Below are positions 34,651-45,200 of a DNA stretch of 64,000 nt, one piece after another (positions within the stretch are counted from its first letter, which is position 1; each line of letters starts with the position of its first letter). Source of the DNA: Smittium mucronatum (taxonomy: Eukaryota > Kickxellomycota > Harpellomycetes > Harpellales > Legeriomycetaceae); the NCBI GenBank assembly GCA_001953115.1, contig LSSL01001193.1:1-64000 (forward strand), given 5' to 3'. The position numbers and the translations under genes are program-made. The notes under the pieces were generated by a model, which saw only the letters and a program-made list of their open reading frames with translations, had not been told where the DNA came from and did no database searches.

Positions 34651-34785
34651 ATTCAATAAAATCGCGTTATATTAATAAATCGAAATATAATTTATTTAAT
34701 TTGAATTATCAAAAAACAATCGAATTTATCAACATAACGCATTTCACGCGAAAAGGCATTCCAAATTCAGTAATAAAGTTATATA
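34651..34785 (-). repeat. Right arm of pogo-like element
   Basis: Inverted partner of 32205-32337. Confidence 0.75.
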
Positions 34786-35800
34786 TATTTGTGTGAAAGT
34801 TCAGATATTGAACTATCCTACTGAGAGGGATAAGATGATTAAGATGAATAAAACCCTCATAAAAACAAACAAGGATAGGATTAAAAGTAAAATAACATAA
34901 TATAAGATTAAATTAACCGGTATTTTGCTATTATCATACCTACAAAGAGCTTTTTTTAACCTTATTAACTAAAATAAAACACTATTATAATACCTACAAA
35001 GAGCTTTTTCCAAAATTATTAAATTAAACAACATCAAAAATATTATTATACTTACAAAGAGCCGCATTGTAATTTTTTTCTCTAGCTCATCCAGCTTCAT
35101 TAATCATTTATTAAAAATAAAAATAAAATCGAGATTAGTATTCGTGACTGACTCGAAACACTGCAATTTTTTTTGTAAAGGATCTTATCACGAATAAAAT
35201 ACCTTAAAAGAAAGATTTCAAACAAGCAGAACCTAATAGATGCTTATAGATAACGGAAAAAATCTTACCCTATAAATACCACCGAACAAGATCATTTTGA
35301 GAGTGCACGAGTAAAATAATTAAAATTCATTAAAATTTTGTTATATACTTCGTCGCGATATTATTCTTATTACAGTCTTCTATGGTTAATTTTCAGAATA
35401 TAAATATATAAGGACATTAATTCTTTATTATACTTTATACTTTATTTTTTGTAACAGATTATTTTTTTTCGGATTTTCACAACTAAAATAAAAAAATCTA
35501 ATAATAAAAATTTAAATTTAAACTTAAAAATTTAATTAAATAATTAACAATTAACCATTTATTACAACATTATCGACTCATCATCATACCAGTTGAACTT
35601 CACACTGAACGACAAAAATATAGCAACAAATAAACTCTCTAAATTGACATGACTTTCGAGATCATTAACCAGGTTAAAGTAACTACTGTAAGCTCCAGAA
35701 GCAGATTATATCTTCTAAAGATCGCATAAATTTGCGGCAGAAGTCTTTAACAGGTCAAGAAAACCCCCAACATATATATATATATATGTTGTATGTTGTG
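34786..35800. other. A+T-rich stretch with a small tandem repeat
   Basis: Apart from the tandem repeat at 34934-35064 and a TA run ending near 35788, I see nothing here. Confidence 0.5.
34934..35064 (+). repeat. Imperfect tandem repeat, three units of 54-58 bp
   Basis: The core TACAAAGAGC occurs at 34941, 34995 and, with one change before it, 35053. Each is preceded by an ATTATNATAC-like stretch; the first two are followed by a run of T. Confidence 0.7.
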
Positions 35801-37172
35801 TATGGTTTTGATTATTTTTTGGTGATTTTGATTCTATATTTTTTTAAAAGTTTTTTATCTATATACAAGCTCAATTAATTTATGCTTCTATCCAATACAT
35901 TTTTATGCAATTCTTAATCTCGATTTATCTTATATAATCTAATAATTTAATCTACTAATCTTAATATTAAAATTAAAACCAATAGATCAGATTTTTGTAT
36001 TGATGGAATTCAAATCTGAATATAATATAAAATGAAATTATTAAGTTATCTCTATTTTGCTAAATAGATTTTGTATTGATGGAATCTGTAAGATTTGATT
36101 AACACAAAACAAACAATAGATTTTCTATAATAATCAAAAAATGAAAATAAATATCACAAAAAAAAATTTTAAAACTATCAAAAAATGTAGTTTCCTAGTC
36201 ACACTTGTTTATAAAGATAACAATTTTATTCAAAGTTTGAAGGGTTTATGCAATATTTATTTCTCGCCCGAGTTGAAATCGAATGAGGCTTAGTTTATTT
36301 ATTTATATTATGTTATAATCAATGATGTGCTAATTATAAATATGCAGCTACACTATTAAGATTTTTTATAAATATGTGCAAAAAAATACTGTTTTTTTTC
36401 AATACCTTATATTTTTGACTTAAAATCATTACTATCAATTTAATTAAGAGCAGATATAAGATTATAAACTCGATTTATTTTTGATAACAACGTTCTAAAT
36501 CCAAGAGGTATCATATCAATTTTAAATTTACATTTTTACAAACTTCGCTCAATTTTTTATGTATTTTCATATTTTATATATTCAATCCGAATAGTGAGTA
36601 GAGAATATCATATTTTAGCAGAAAAATTTTTTTTATGTACTATTCTTAGCCTTTAATTAATACTAAAGATTGATTAAATTTCAAACTAACCGCTAAATGA
36701 TATAAAATGAGATACACTTGGAATTATATTTTTAATTAAAAGAGTTTTCAATTAAAAGTATATGCTAATTTTGCAATTCATTCTCAAAATTTGTAATTCG
36801 ACTTCTTTAAAAGTGTACAAAAACTTAAAATTATATTTGTAATTGAAATTTAAAAGCATAAATTTTTATAGTGACACCAGCATCACAAGGTTGAATAAAG
36901 CTATTGTGATAAATTGAACCTAAAGGTAAACTTTCAGGGTAAAAACTATCCCTTAGTGACGATAAATTCTAATTGGATTAGGAGTTTTTATTTAATTTTA
37001 TTATACCATATGAACATTTGGCTAAAACTTTCGATTATTTCATTAGCTGGAATTATGTATTAATTAAGGTAATCAACCAATAATTAGAGGTTCAGTATCT
37101 TTCGATTCGATAACCATCAAAAAAGAATCAAAACCATTTGGAAATCAAAATCACCTGTAAATCAAAACCATA
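35801..37172. mobile_element. Candidate MITE with short inverted ends
   Basis: The left end TATGGTTTTGATT, followed by GGTGATTTTGATTC (35801-35834), is mirrored at the right (37123-37172), where AATCAAAATCACC and AATCAAAACCATA appear. A TA dinucleotide borders both ends, as in Tc1/mariner insertions. Inside, a 20-base sequence beginning AGATTTTGTATTGATGG occurs twice (35987 and 36066). The arms are short and A/T-rich, so a chance pairing is possible. Confidence 0.35.
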
Positions 37173-37680
37173 TACTAAATAATATATATAGCCAATAGTT
37201 ATTAAATTTTTCGTTGTAATTGAAAAATAAAATTGCTTTTCAAATACTCATTTATTATTTGACGAAAAATGAGTTCATTGAAATAATTTCAAGTATTGCA
37301 CTGGTTGTCTATTAAAAGTAAATGCGGATCGGCGGTATTAAACTTTAGCTTTTATCAGATTATTTCAAACCTTTAATTAAAAATAGATGATGAACAGGAA
37401 AAGACGCTTTATTTAATTAACTTCAGGTCGGATGATATTTTTTCAAAATATATAAACAGAGAAAAACGGACATAGATCTAGGGATTATCCAAACTGAGAA
37501 AACCACACATTAATTTGTAACGAATTTAATAACGTTGAGCGAAAAAAAAAAAAGAAATAATAAGATCTCTTAAAAAAAAAAATCCAAGAAAAAAAAACAG
37601 TTTTTAGCTAATGGAGAGAGGAAAAGGAGAATAAAGGGTTGGGAAGAGTTACTAAATGATTTTTGGGGAATATTTATGAT
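37173..37680. other. 3' flank of the dehydrogenase gene
   Basis: No coding signal. No perfect AATAAA lies shortly after the stop on the minus strand; ATAAATA directly follows it (about 37672-37678) and may serve as polyadenylation signal. Confidence 0.4.
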
Positions 37681-39168
37681 CTAGACGGTAAAGGAAGGAA
37701 TTCCAGTTATGGCACGTCCCAAAATCAGGGTGTGAATATCATGAGTACCTTCATAGGTCTTAACAGCTTCCAAGTTAGTTAAATGTCTAATGATATGATA
37801 TTCATCACTAATACCATTGCCGCCGAGCATATCACGACAACTTCTGGAAATATCAAGAGCTTTTTCACAAGAATTACGTTTAATTAAAGAAACCATTTCA
37901 GGGGCTAACTTTCCTTCATCCTTGAGTCTTCCTACTCTGAGACAAGCTTGCAAACCTAGGGCAATATCAGTATGGGCAATGGCGAGTTTCTGTTGTATAA
38001 GCTGAAAGCTGGCTAGGGGAACTCCAAATTGTTTTCTATCGAGAACGTAATTTCTAGCAATTTTCAAGCAACTTTCAGCGGCACCAAGAGCCCCCCAGGA
38101 GATACCAAAACGAGCATTGTTTAGGCAACTGAATGGACCTTTAAGACCCTTAGCATGAGGTAGCATATTTTCAACTGGTACCTCAACATCTTCCATCAAA
38201 ATCATACCAGTGACAGAAGCTCTGAGAGAGAATTTTCCGTTTATTTTTGGAGTAGATAAGCCCAACATCCCTCTTTCGAGAATAAATCCTCTAATAGTGC
38301 CATTTTCTTCAGAATTTTTTGCCCATACAACAAAAACATCGGCTATGGGTGAATTGGTGATCCAAGTTTTTGCACCATTTAGCTTATAAACTGAACCTTC
38401 ACGAACAGCGGTTGTTTCCATGCTACCGGGATCACTACCATGATTGGGTTCAGTCAAACCGAATGCACCAACAAGCTTTCCTTTTGCCAATTTGGGTAGA
38501 TATTTTTCTTTCTGTTCTTCAGTACCAAAAGCGTTTATGGGATGCATGACTAAAGAAGATTGAACACTCATTGCTGAGCGATACCCACTATCTACTCCTT
38601 CAACCTGACGAGCAGTCAAGCCATATGACACATAAGATACTCCGGCACAACCATATCCTTCAATGGTAGAACCCAGCATTCCCATCTCCCCCATTTCCTC
38701 GAATATTTTTTTATCAAAGGTTTCGTTTCTGAAATTGTCCAAAACTCTAGGAAGCAGTTTTGTTTGTGAGAAGTCTCTAGCGACATCTTCAACAATTACC
38801 TCCTCTTCTGTGAGTTGGGATTTGAGATCTAGAGGATCTTCCCAATTGTACTTGGCCATTTCTGTTTATTAAAAAAGGGATTTTTTTAAAAAAATTGTGA
38901 TATGTTAATGAATAATGACAAAAGACTGAGAAAATAAATATAAAAAAGATGCGCTATAAATATTTATACGGAAAGAAAACCTACTTTGATTTGAAGCATA
39001 GCCTCTTACTAAGAAAAGAAAAATAAAAAAATAAGAGATTAATGGTTATAGATTTGTAAAAAGCAAAAATATACATCCTTTTATTATAGACAAAAGAAGC
39101 ATACCCATTAATGACTGATATTGGAGAATAGATCTCTTTGAGATAAAGCTGCTGGCATTACGAAGCAT
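37681..39168 (-). CDS. GCDH: Glutaryl-CoA dehydrogenase, mitochondrial (two exons)
   Basis: FAD enzyme of the acyl-CoA dehydrogenase family. It oxidises and decarboxylates glutaryl-CoA to crotonyl-CoA in the mitochondrial matrix, on the lysine/hydroxylysine/tryptophan breakdown route, passing electrons to ETF. Exon 2 (38861-37681) encodes the whole catalytic protein. It has [12 protein letters not shown] (substrate-binding Arg and Ser), [11 protein letters not shown] and WITNSP (flavin contacts), RKQFGVPL, and TYEGTHDIH near the C-terminus containing the catalytic Glu. Exon 1 (39168-39105, 64 nt) encodes [21 protein letters not shown], a basic amphipathic presequence. A 243-nt intron (39104-38862, GTATGC...CAG) joins them in phase 1, giving GAA before exon 2's first Met. 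The predicted total is 414 residues, close to the family length. Exon 2 is intact and clearly richer in G+C than its surroundings. The presequence and intron are my inference, supported by exact frame agreement. Confidence 0.95.
38862..39104 (-). other. Spliceosomal intron of the dehydrogenase gene
   Basis: The donor reads G|GTATGC and the acceptor AATAAACAG, with a branch-point-like CATTAAC about 45 nt upstream of the acceptor (38903-38910). The intron is 243 nt, much more A/T-rich than both exons, with stops in all frames. Removing it keeps the presequence in frame with the enzyme. Confidence 0.75.
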
Positions 39169-40103
39169 ATCTGAACTCTTTTGACGGCTTTGGCTGATAT
39201 AAAAAAAGATAAAAAAAACTAACTAACTAGCAAAATACACAATTGAAGAATGCTGATGGCGATTAAATACTAATTTATTTGAGGGTCCTTTACGTTAAAG
39301 CGGAATAAACCGATAAAAAAACTGCCGAATGATTCGATATAATCACGACATCTGGCTAGTGGAGAATATGTGCTATTTATATTTTTTAACTGTTTTAGAA
39401 TGCAGCCAATTCCTAAATGTAAACTTATAACTCGCCGGGTATCGTGTCGATGACTCAGTATTTTTTTTATTCGTCGACCATTCTTCCATAATTGTATTAA
39501 TCAATCCAACAAAAAAACAGAGCCAAAAAACGTAACTCATGTTTCATGATTCTCCTGAATTTTTTGCCGGGTATGGGTTACAGCGTATCCCGTGACACCT
39601 TAAAAAAAGCTTTGACCTTTATATACCAAACCATTGGCCTTGCTTATCGTCATTAATTTGCAAATGGCAACTACTGGCAGAAAAATTAATCGAGTCTAAA
39701 GTTCTGATACTTTGGTTCTTTATTTACATAGCTTATCCAGTTAACTAATCTGAAAGGAATCACCAGCCTTTTACTATTTTTATTATTGTGTGAAATTTCG
39801 ATTTAGGTTCATATAAACAACACTTTAACCACTGAAATGGGCTAAGGTATTAGCCATGGATATAAAAAAATCCGGTACAGTAAATAAGCTTTTGTTCAAT
39901 AAAACGTACCGCCAAGCTTTTAAATAAGCTATAGCATCAAACCTGTGACACCTTTTCACCAACATAAATTCATTTTCACTTTTGATAACCAGTTTTGAGA
40001 GACAATTATATTAATCATATTGATTCATAGTAATTATAAATATTTTTCCATATCTAAATGTACAGTTATATGATGTATTGATTTAGAAAGCTGATGTTTT
40101 ATT
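39169..40103. other. 5' flank of the dehydrogenase gene, moderate G+C
   Basis: This stretch is less A/T-rich than most of the window but has no supported frame. A TATTTAA on the minus strand near 39270 could serve as a TATA-like element. GTGACACCTT occurs twice (39593 and 39952, plus strand), of unknown meaning. Confidence 0.4.
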
Positions 40104-40273
40104 TTAACCCTTTCAGGGCCGATGGTAAAAAAATGGCAATCTTTTTCATTCAATTTTAGCGTTGGATTAATAATATTTGTATTTTATTGGATAAATCAAA
40201 GAGTAGGGCCAATTGAAATAGAGAATATACACGAATAGGAGTTAGGCACAAATTTGGGCCCGGAAAGGGCTAA
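40104..40273. mobile_element. piggyBac-like MITE, 162 bp plus target site
   Basis: TTAA at 40104-40107 is followed by CCCTTTCAGGGCC. The right end is GGGCCCGGAAAGGG (to 40269) followed by CTAA. TTAA target duplications and CCC-starting inverted ends are the signature of piggyBac-type elements; the right TTAA has one change. The interior is too short to code for anything. Confidence 0.55.
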
Positions 40274-41579
40274 ATGCAATATAGCCATACCCAATTTGGT
40301 TTTCCCTTTTTTCCCCTTATTTTCCAGTTTATTAACTCTTGAATTTCGCACAATGATATATCATATATTGAGCCATTTCTGTATGAAAGATATAAAAAAA
40401 CTGCCAAGAGCATGGATATTAATAAAAATCATGGTTTTTGATTTCAATATTAATTAATTTAAATCAAAAATAGGCTTTTCCTAGAGAAATAATCAACATC
40501 CGCACTATAATTAGTATTTTTACAATGAGTTTTAATCTTTATTCGTTAAAATGGTTTTGCGAATTATGTGGCATTCCTTGTTGGTTACATAGTTTGATGA
40601 TATTAGTTACATGAAATCGTTAAGCTTATCAACTAGAAAATGGTGTTAAGAAAATTAAACAACCGAAAAACCAATATTGATATTAAATTAATACTAAAAC
40701 CGATTTAGACAAAAATCAAAAAATATAAACTATCAATTTCTGCTTTATAACTCTTAGTTAATAAAATAGGATGAAGGAAGGGTTTTTAATAATACTGATA
40801 GATCTTCGAATAGTAAAAGGGAGAAAAAACACACCCATTGTTATCAATATTTATTTAGCACAAACATCGCATAATAAAAATTCGTTATATCTACTCGCAC
40901 CCTCGTGTATATCCAATAATTAAAAAAGTTTTTGAATTTTTACCAACTTTTTATACACATATCACATTTTTTCATTATAATTTTGATGTATATTCAGGTC
41001 ACACAGTTTTTTTTTTAAATTTTCTAAAAGGAACTACATTTCTAGATTTTTATAGATTCCTGGTTAGAAACCCTTAGTTACTTTTAACACATACATACTA
41101 ACAAATATGGTTAAGTGTAGTAGCACTTTTTAAGGTTCATTTTTGAATCATTTTTATTTAAAGATGTTTATAGAAAATCCTAAATCTACAATTTATATTG
41201 TTGAAATTTAAATAATTCTTCATTTCATGCTGGGCTTGAAACCCCAAATAATATCTATATAATTGAAACCTTAAAAAAACTTTTGATTTTATATTAATCC
41301 ATTTAAAATGCATGCTTGTATTTCATTTAATGGTAATTTATTAATAGATAAGCTAAAAGAAACATTATTCCGAGAACTTTCTTGTGATTTTTTTTAATAT
41401 AAATAGGTTTTCATCAGTAAATTTTGTACAATAATTACTTATTCAGAAAATCTTTAATAATCGGATTTTTAATTTTATCTTTTATCTCAGTTGGCGCTAA
41501 AATAATTATAATTATAATTCCTTACCTTAAATTACTACAAGATACAAGGTCTTAATAAAGCCTATAAACATTTAATTGT
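40274..41579. other. A+T-rich stretch, no gene seen
   Basis: A 67-codon frame beginning at 40254 in the MITE runs into this stretch; it shows no domain and is not called. Confidence 0.5.
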
Positions 41580-42200
41580 CATAATCTTTTTGGCGAACCA
41601 AGCCGATCTTTTTAAGTTTTGCATTCCACAAATAATCAATTCTATTCCAGTATTAATCAAGAGGTTAGCTCCTAAGAGTGAAATACCCTGCCGTGGATAC
41701 GTTGCTTAATAGTGTACTTTTCGTAGTAAACTATGCTAAAATTTCACAAAGAGTTGAACCATTCTTGTTTGGAAGTAGTGCAGACAGTGCACAGCTATTC
41801 GGAGGATAACGATTCCAGAGGAGGATCATTTCTAAACGGGATGAACAGATCGTTTAGCAAAACCAAGACATAGTCTAATGACACGAGACCAACATTCGAC
41901 AGTCAGACGGATCTCAACTTCTATCAGATATTTCTAGGAAAGCCATGCGATCAAACCCACGTTTGGTTAGGAGCCTAATTTTATTAATCCTGTTAGAAGT
42001 AGGCTTCGACTAGGAGCTCAGTAGATTCAATAAACTATCGTTAATTGACAAAGAGCTTAATTCTTGACTGCATTTAATCTCAGTCATACAACTAATTGAA
42101 GAAATGCCAGAGGGGGGGGGGGGTCTTCCGGTTGATAGATTGCATCCTATTCCCGTAGGTACGCAGCAGGTAGTCTGACAGAAGAGCTTATTGTAGTTAG
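41580..42200. other. Unclassified island of higher G+C
   Basis: About 600 bases with near-balanced composition inside an A/T-rich desert, ending near a G12 run (42112-42123). One plus-strand frame stays open from about 41749 to 41874 and looks protein-like (Asn-His-Ser-Cys-Leu-Glu-Val-Val, then Ser-Glu-Asp-Asn-Asp-Ser-Arg-Gly-Gly). I cannot assign a family, and no start codon or splice sites stand out. It may be the remnant of a transposon or a lost gene. Confidence 0.4.
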
Positions 42201-45200
42201 GATAATAGTCTTTTATATACGACTTTTTCTTTTTTTCATATTTTTTAGTATATTTTTTAATGACTTTATCTTACAATAAAATTCCGTGATACAAAAAAAA
42301 TAGTATTATTATGCCAACGAAAATATAATTATACCTTTAATTACAACGAAATTATCTTAATAAAGTATTTTTAACGATTAATTTCTTGAAAATACTTATT
42401 TTTGAGTTTTTTTGAATTCATTGACATAAAAAAATTCGGCTTAATTATTTACTATATATTTATTAAGACGAATTATCATTACTTTTATTAACCTCCAATC
42501 AAACTTATGAACCTAGTATTAAAAATAAAAAAATTCCCCCTTTAACTCTGTGATATTTATTACTTATATACATTCAATAAATTAATAAATAGCCACAATA
42601 CCAGATAGATTTAAAAAAGTCATAATAGAATTTTAAATCAAACAAGCATTTGTTTGCATATTTTTTTTTTCAACTTATAAAAGTAAATTGAAACAAATAA
42701 ACATTTAGCGATATAATTCAATAATTATAAGCCACAATTAAACTATTTTTATAAAAATTTTCTTTTAAAACTATATCAAGAAGGTACCTCTTCATCTGGA
42801 AAAATATCCTAACCCACAGAAGTTATAAAAATCCATCGATTACTTGAAATATTTGCTAACCAGAATATTCTTTTAAATAGTTCACCTTTCGAAACTAAAA
42901 AAATTATCTTTAAATAAATAAGAAATTTTTTATTATCGAAGAAATTTATCCTTAGAAAATTTATAAATATATTAACTTCACTAGGTTTTAATTATTTTTT
43001 TTTTATGAATTAACTCAGATATTAAGAATTAACACATTTTTTAAGAAATTGAAAATGATTTTTGTAATAATATGAGTAAGAGCATTTAATTTTCCAATAA
43101 AAAAATAAACCCATCCTATAATGTTCTGAAAGATATGTTTTATATATTTCAAAAATGGCTTTTTCCGATTTTTCGTTTGATTTTATAATTCAAAAGTCTA
43201 ATTTGCATTATTTTTTATAGATTATTTTCTTTTAATTTGAAATTGGTACATTATCAATTATATGAGGGGCATGTTAAAAACTTGGATGGAATTAATAAAT
43301 ATTTTAGATAAAAAAATCTGTAAATATGAAAACTATACCTTAAAATTTTTTTTATCACAAGGGAAATAATCTAAATTTTAAACAAAAAATTATTGCCAAA
43401 AAATAGAAACCTCTTTTTGCTTTTATCGTCGAAAAAAAAAAAAAAGAAATTATTTTCATACAGGATAACATCATCAATATCAGGATTCTTAATAGTATGT
43501 AACCATTTACCAAAATAATATTACATTTTTAACAAACAAAAATATACGGAATACTTATTAGCTCAATAAATTTTAACTTTTTAACCGTGCAAGAATTCTT
43601 TTGCAGATTAGATCTCTGATTGCCAAAAAAATTTACATTAATATTAGTGGCATATGCCCAAATTAGGAAATTATAAACTTTTAATTGGAATTTTATGCTC
43701 TCAAATTTAATCTAAACAATAGTTTTAATTTAAAACAATATGTAAATAATAATTTTGCAGTTAATATAAAAATAAAATTTTGTGATAAAATTTATTACGT
43801 TTTTTATATCAATTTATTCATAAAGTTACATAATCTAAAGCCTTGATTTGGCTGAAATTACATAAAGTAGAATTATAAAAATTTTATGGATTTTTAATTG
43901 GAATCGATGTAAATATTTTCATGAAATTTTAAGTCAGAATAAACTCTGTCACTGTCATTATTATTTGTCTATCCAAATATTTGGGAGTTTTTTTAAGATT
44001 AATTGGTCTTAAAAAGGTAAAGACTGGGATTTTTTAACATGTTTAAATTATAAAATCTAAAATAAAATTAGAAAAAATGCTTAATTAAAAAAAATTAAGG
44101 AATGATAGCAGCTTTGTGTTTTTTTTTTTAGTAAAACGATTTTAAAGTGTCTAAGATAGCTTAGAACTATTTTCTAGAAAAATATCCAATAATTTTCACA
44201 ATAATTAATTGAAAATTGGAAAGTGAAATGCATTAAATTTTCGTATATGCCCTCAAAAGTTACAAGTTTACAAAAGATAAACTCATAATATTTTCCATTC
44301 TAAATTCCAATAATAATAATAATTAAAATGGTCAAATAAACGTTTTTTTATTGTTAAAAAATATTAAATCAAAACCTAAAAATAAATTTTCGTACTTTTC
44401 TTAAAAAAAATAGGAAAAAAATTTTTTCTAAGAAAGAATCATTTGTTATTAATATCATTTTGTTTAAAATTATATGACATTGAATTTGAATATTTCCGAT
44501 TTTATTATAATAAAAAATTGCCCTATATAAGATATATATACTCAAATTAACAACCAATAAGATATTAGTATTACATAAAAAAACTTGGCATTAAAATACT
44601 TACATTTAAAATTTTGGGATAAGAAATCGAAGTATAAATGTTTCAAATGACTGGATATTCATATCTATATCACCAGTATGGTTTTATTCGTCAGATTTTA
44701 ATCTAAAAAGAAAAATTGATAAGGTTAATGAAATTTTTTAAATAGTATTAAATTGTTGTTTTTAGGTATAAAAAATCACTATATCAGCTATATAATAAAA
44801 CAAATATTAAGGCAATGATTAACAATAACATTAAAATAAACGATAAATTATAATTCAATAGAATTTAAGAATAAAAAAATACTTATTAAATTCAGAAAAG
44901 TATTTTTTTTCAAATTTCTATTCCAATTTTAGGGCATTTTAACAGAAACAGTTTTACATAAGTCTTTTTAAAAAAAAAAGTATTTATTAAGTATTTAACT
45001 GAACCAAACTCATGAATATTAAAGTAAATTGAAAATTAAAAAAACCATAATATGGATTTGACTACCCCATAGTTTTACATAATGTAACCCGTATCCTTTT
45101 AAATCTTCAATAGTCAAATATAAAACGGATCTGAGATAATATACTTGCTATCCTCAAAAATCAAGATATTTAGCTCACATTTCCATTAAAATTTTACACT

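Larger units (their letters stand above)
32205..34785. mobile_element. Pogo/Tc1-like inverted-repeat element, about 2.6 kb
   Basis: The left arm 32205-32337 and right arm 34651-34785 are inverted copies at about 80 percent identity. The best block is GGAATGCYTTTTCGC plus the GTTATRTYGATAAATT motif and its inverted partner AATTTATYAAWATAACGC. The same subterminal motif pair occurs in the arms of the 2967-5441 element, so the two may belong to one superfamily. No transposase is recognisable inside. The core carries an unexplained ORF (33204-33545) and copy 2 of the G+C-rich motif (33990-34036). Confidence 0.65.
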
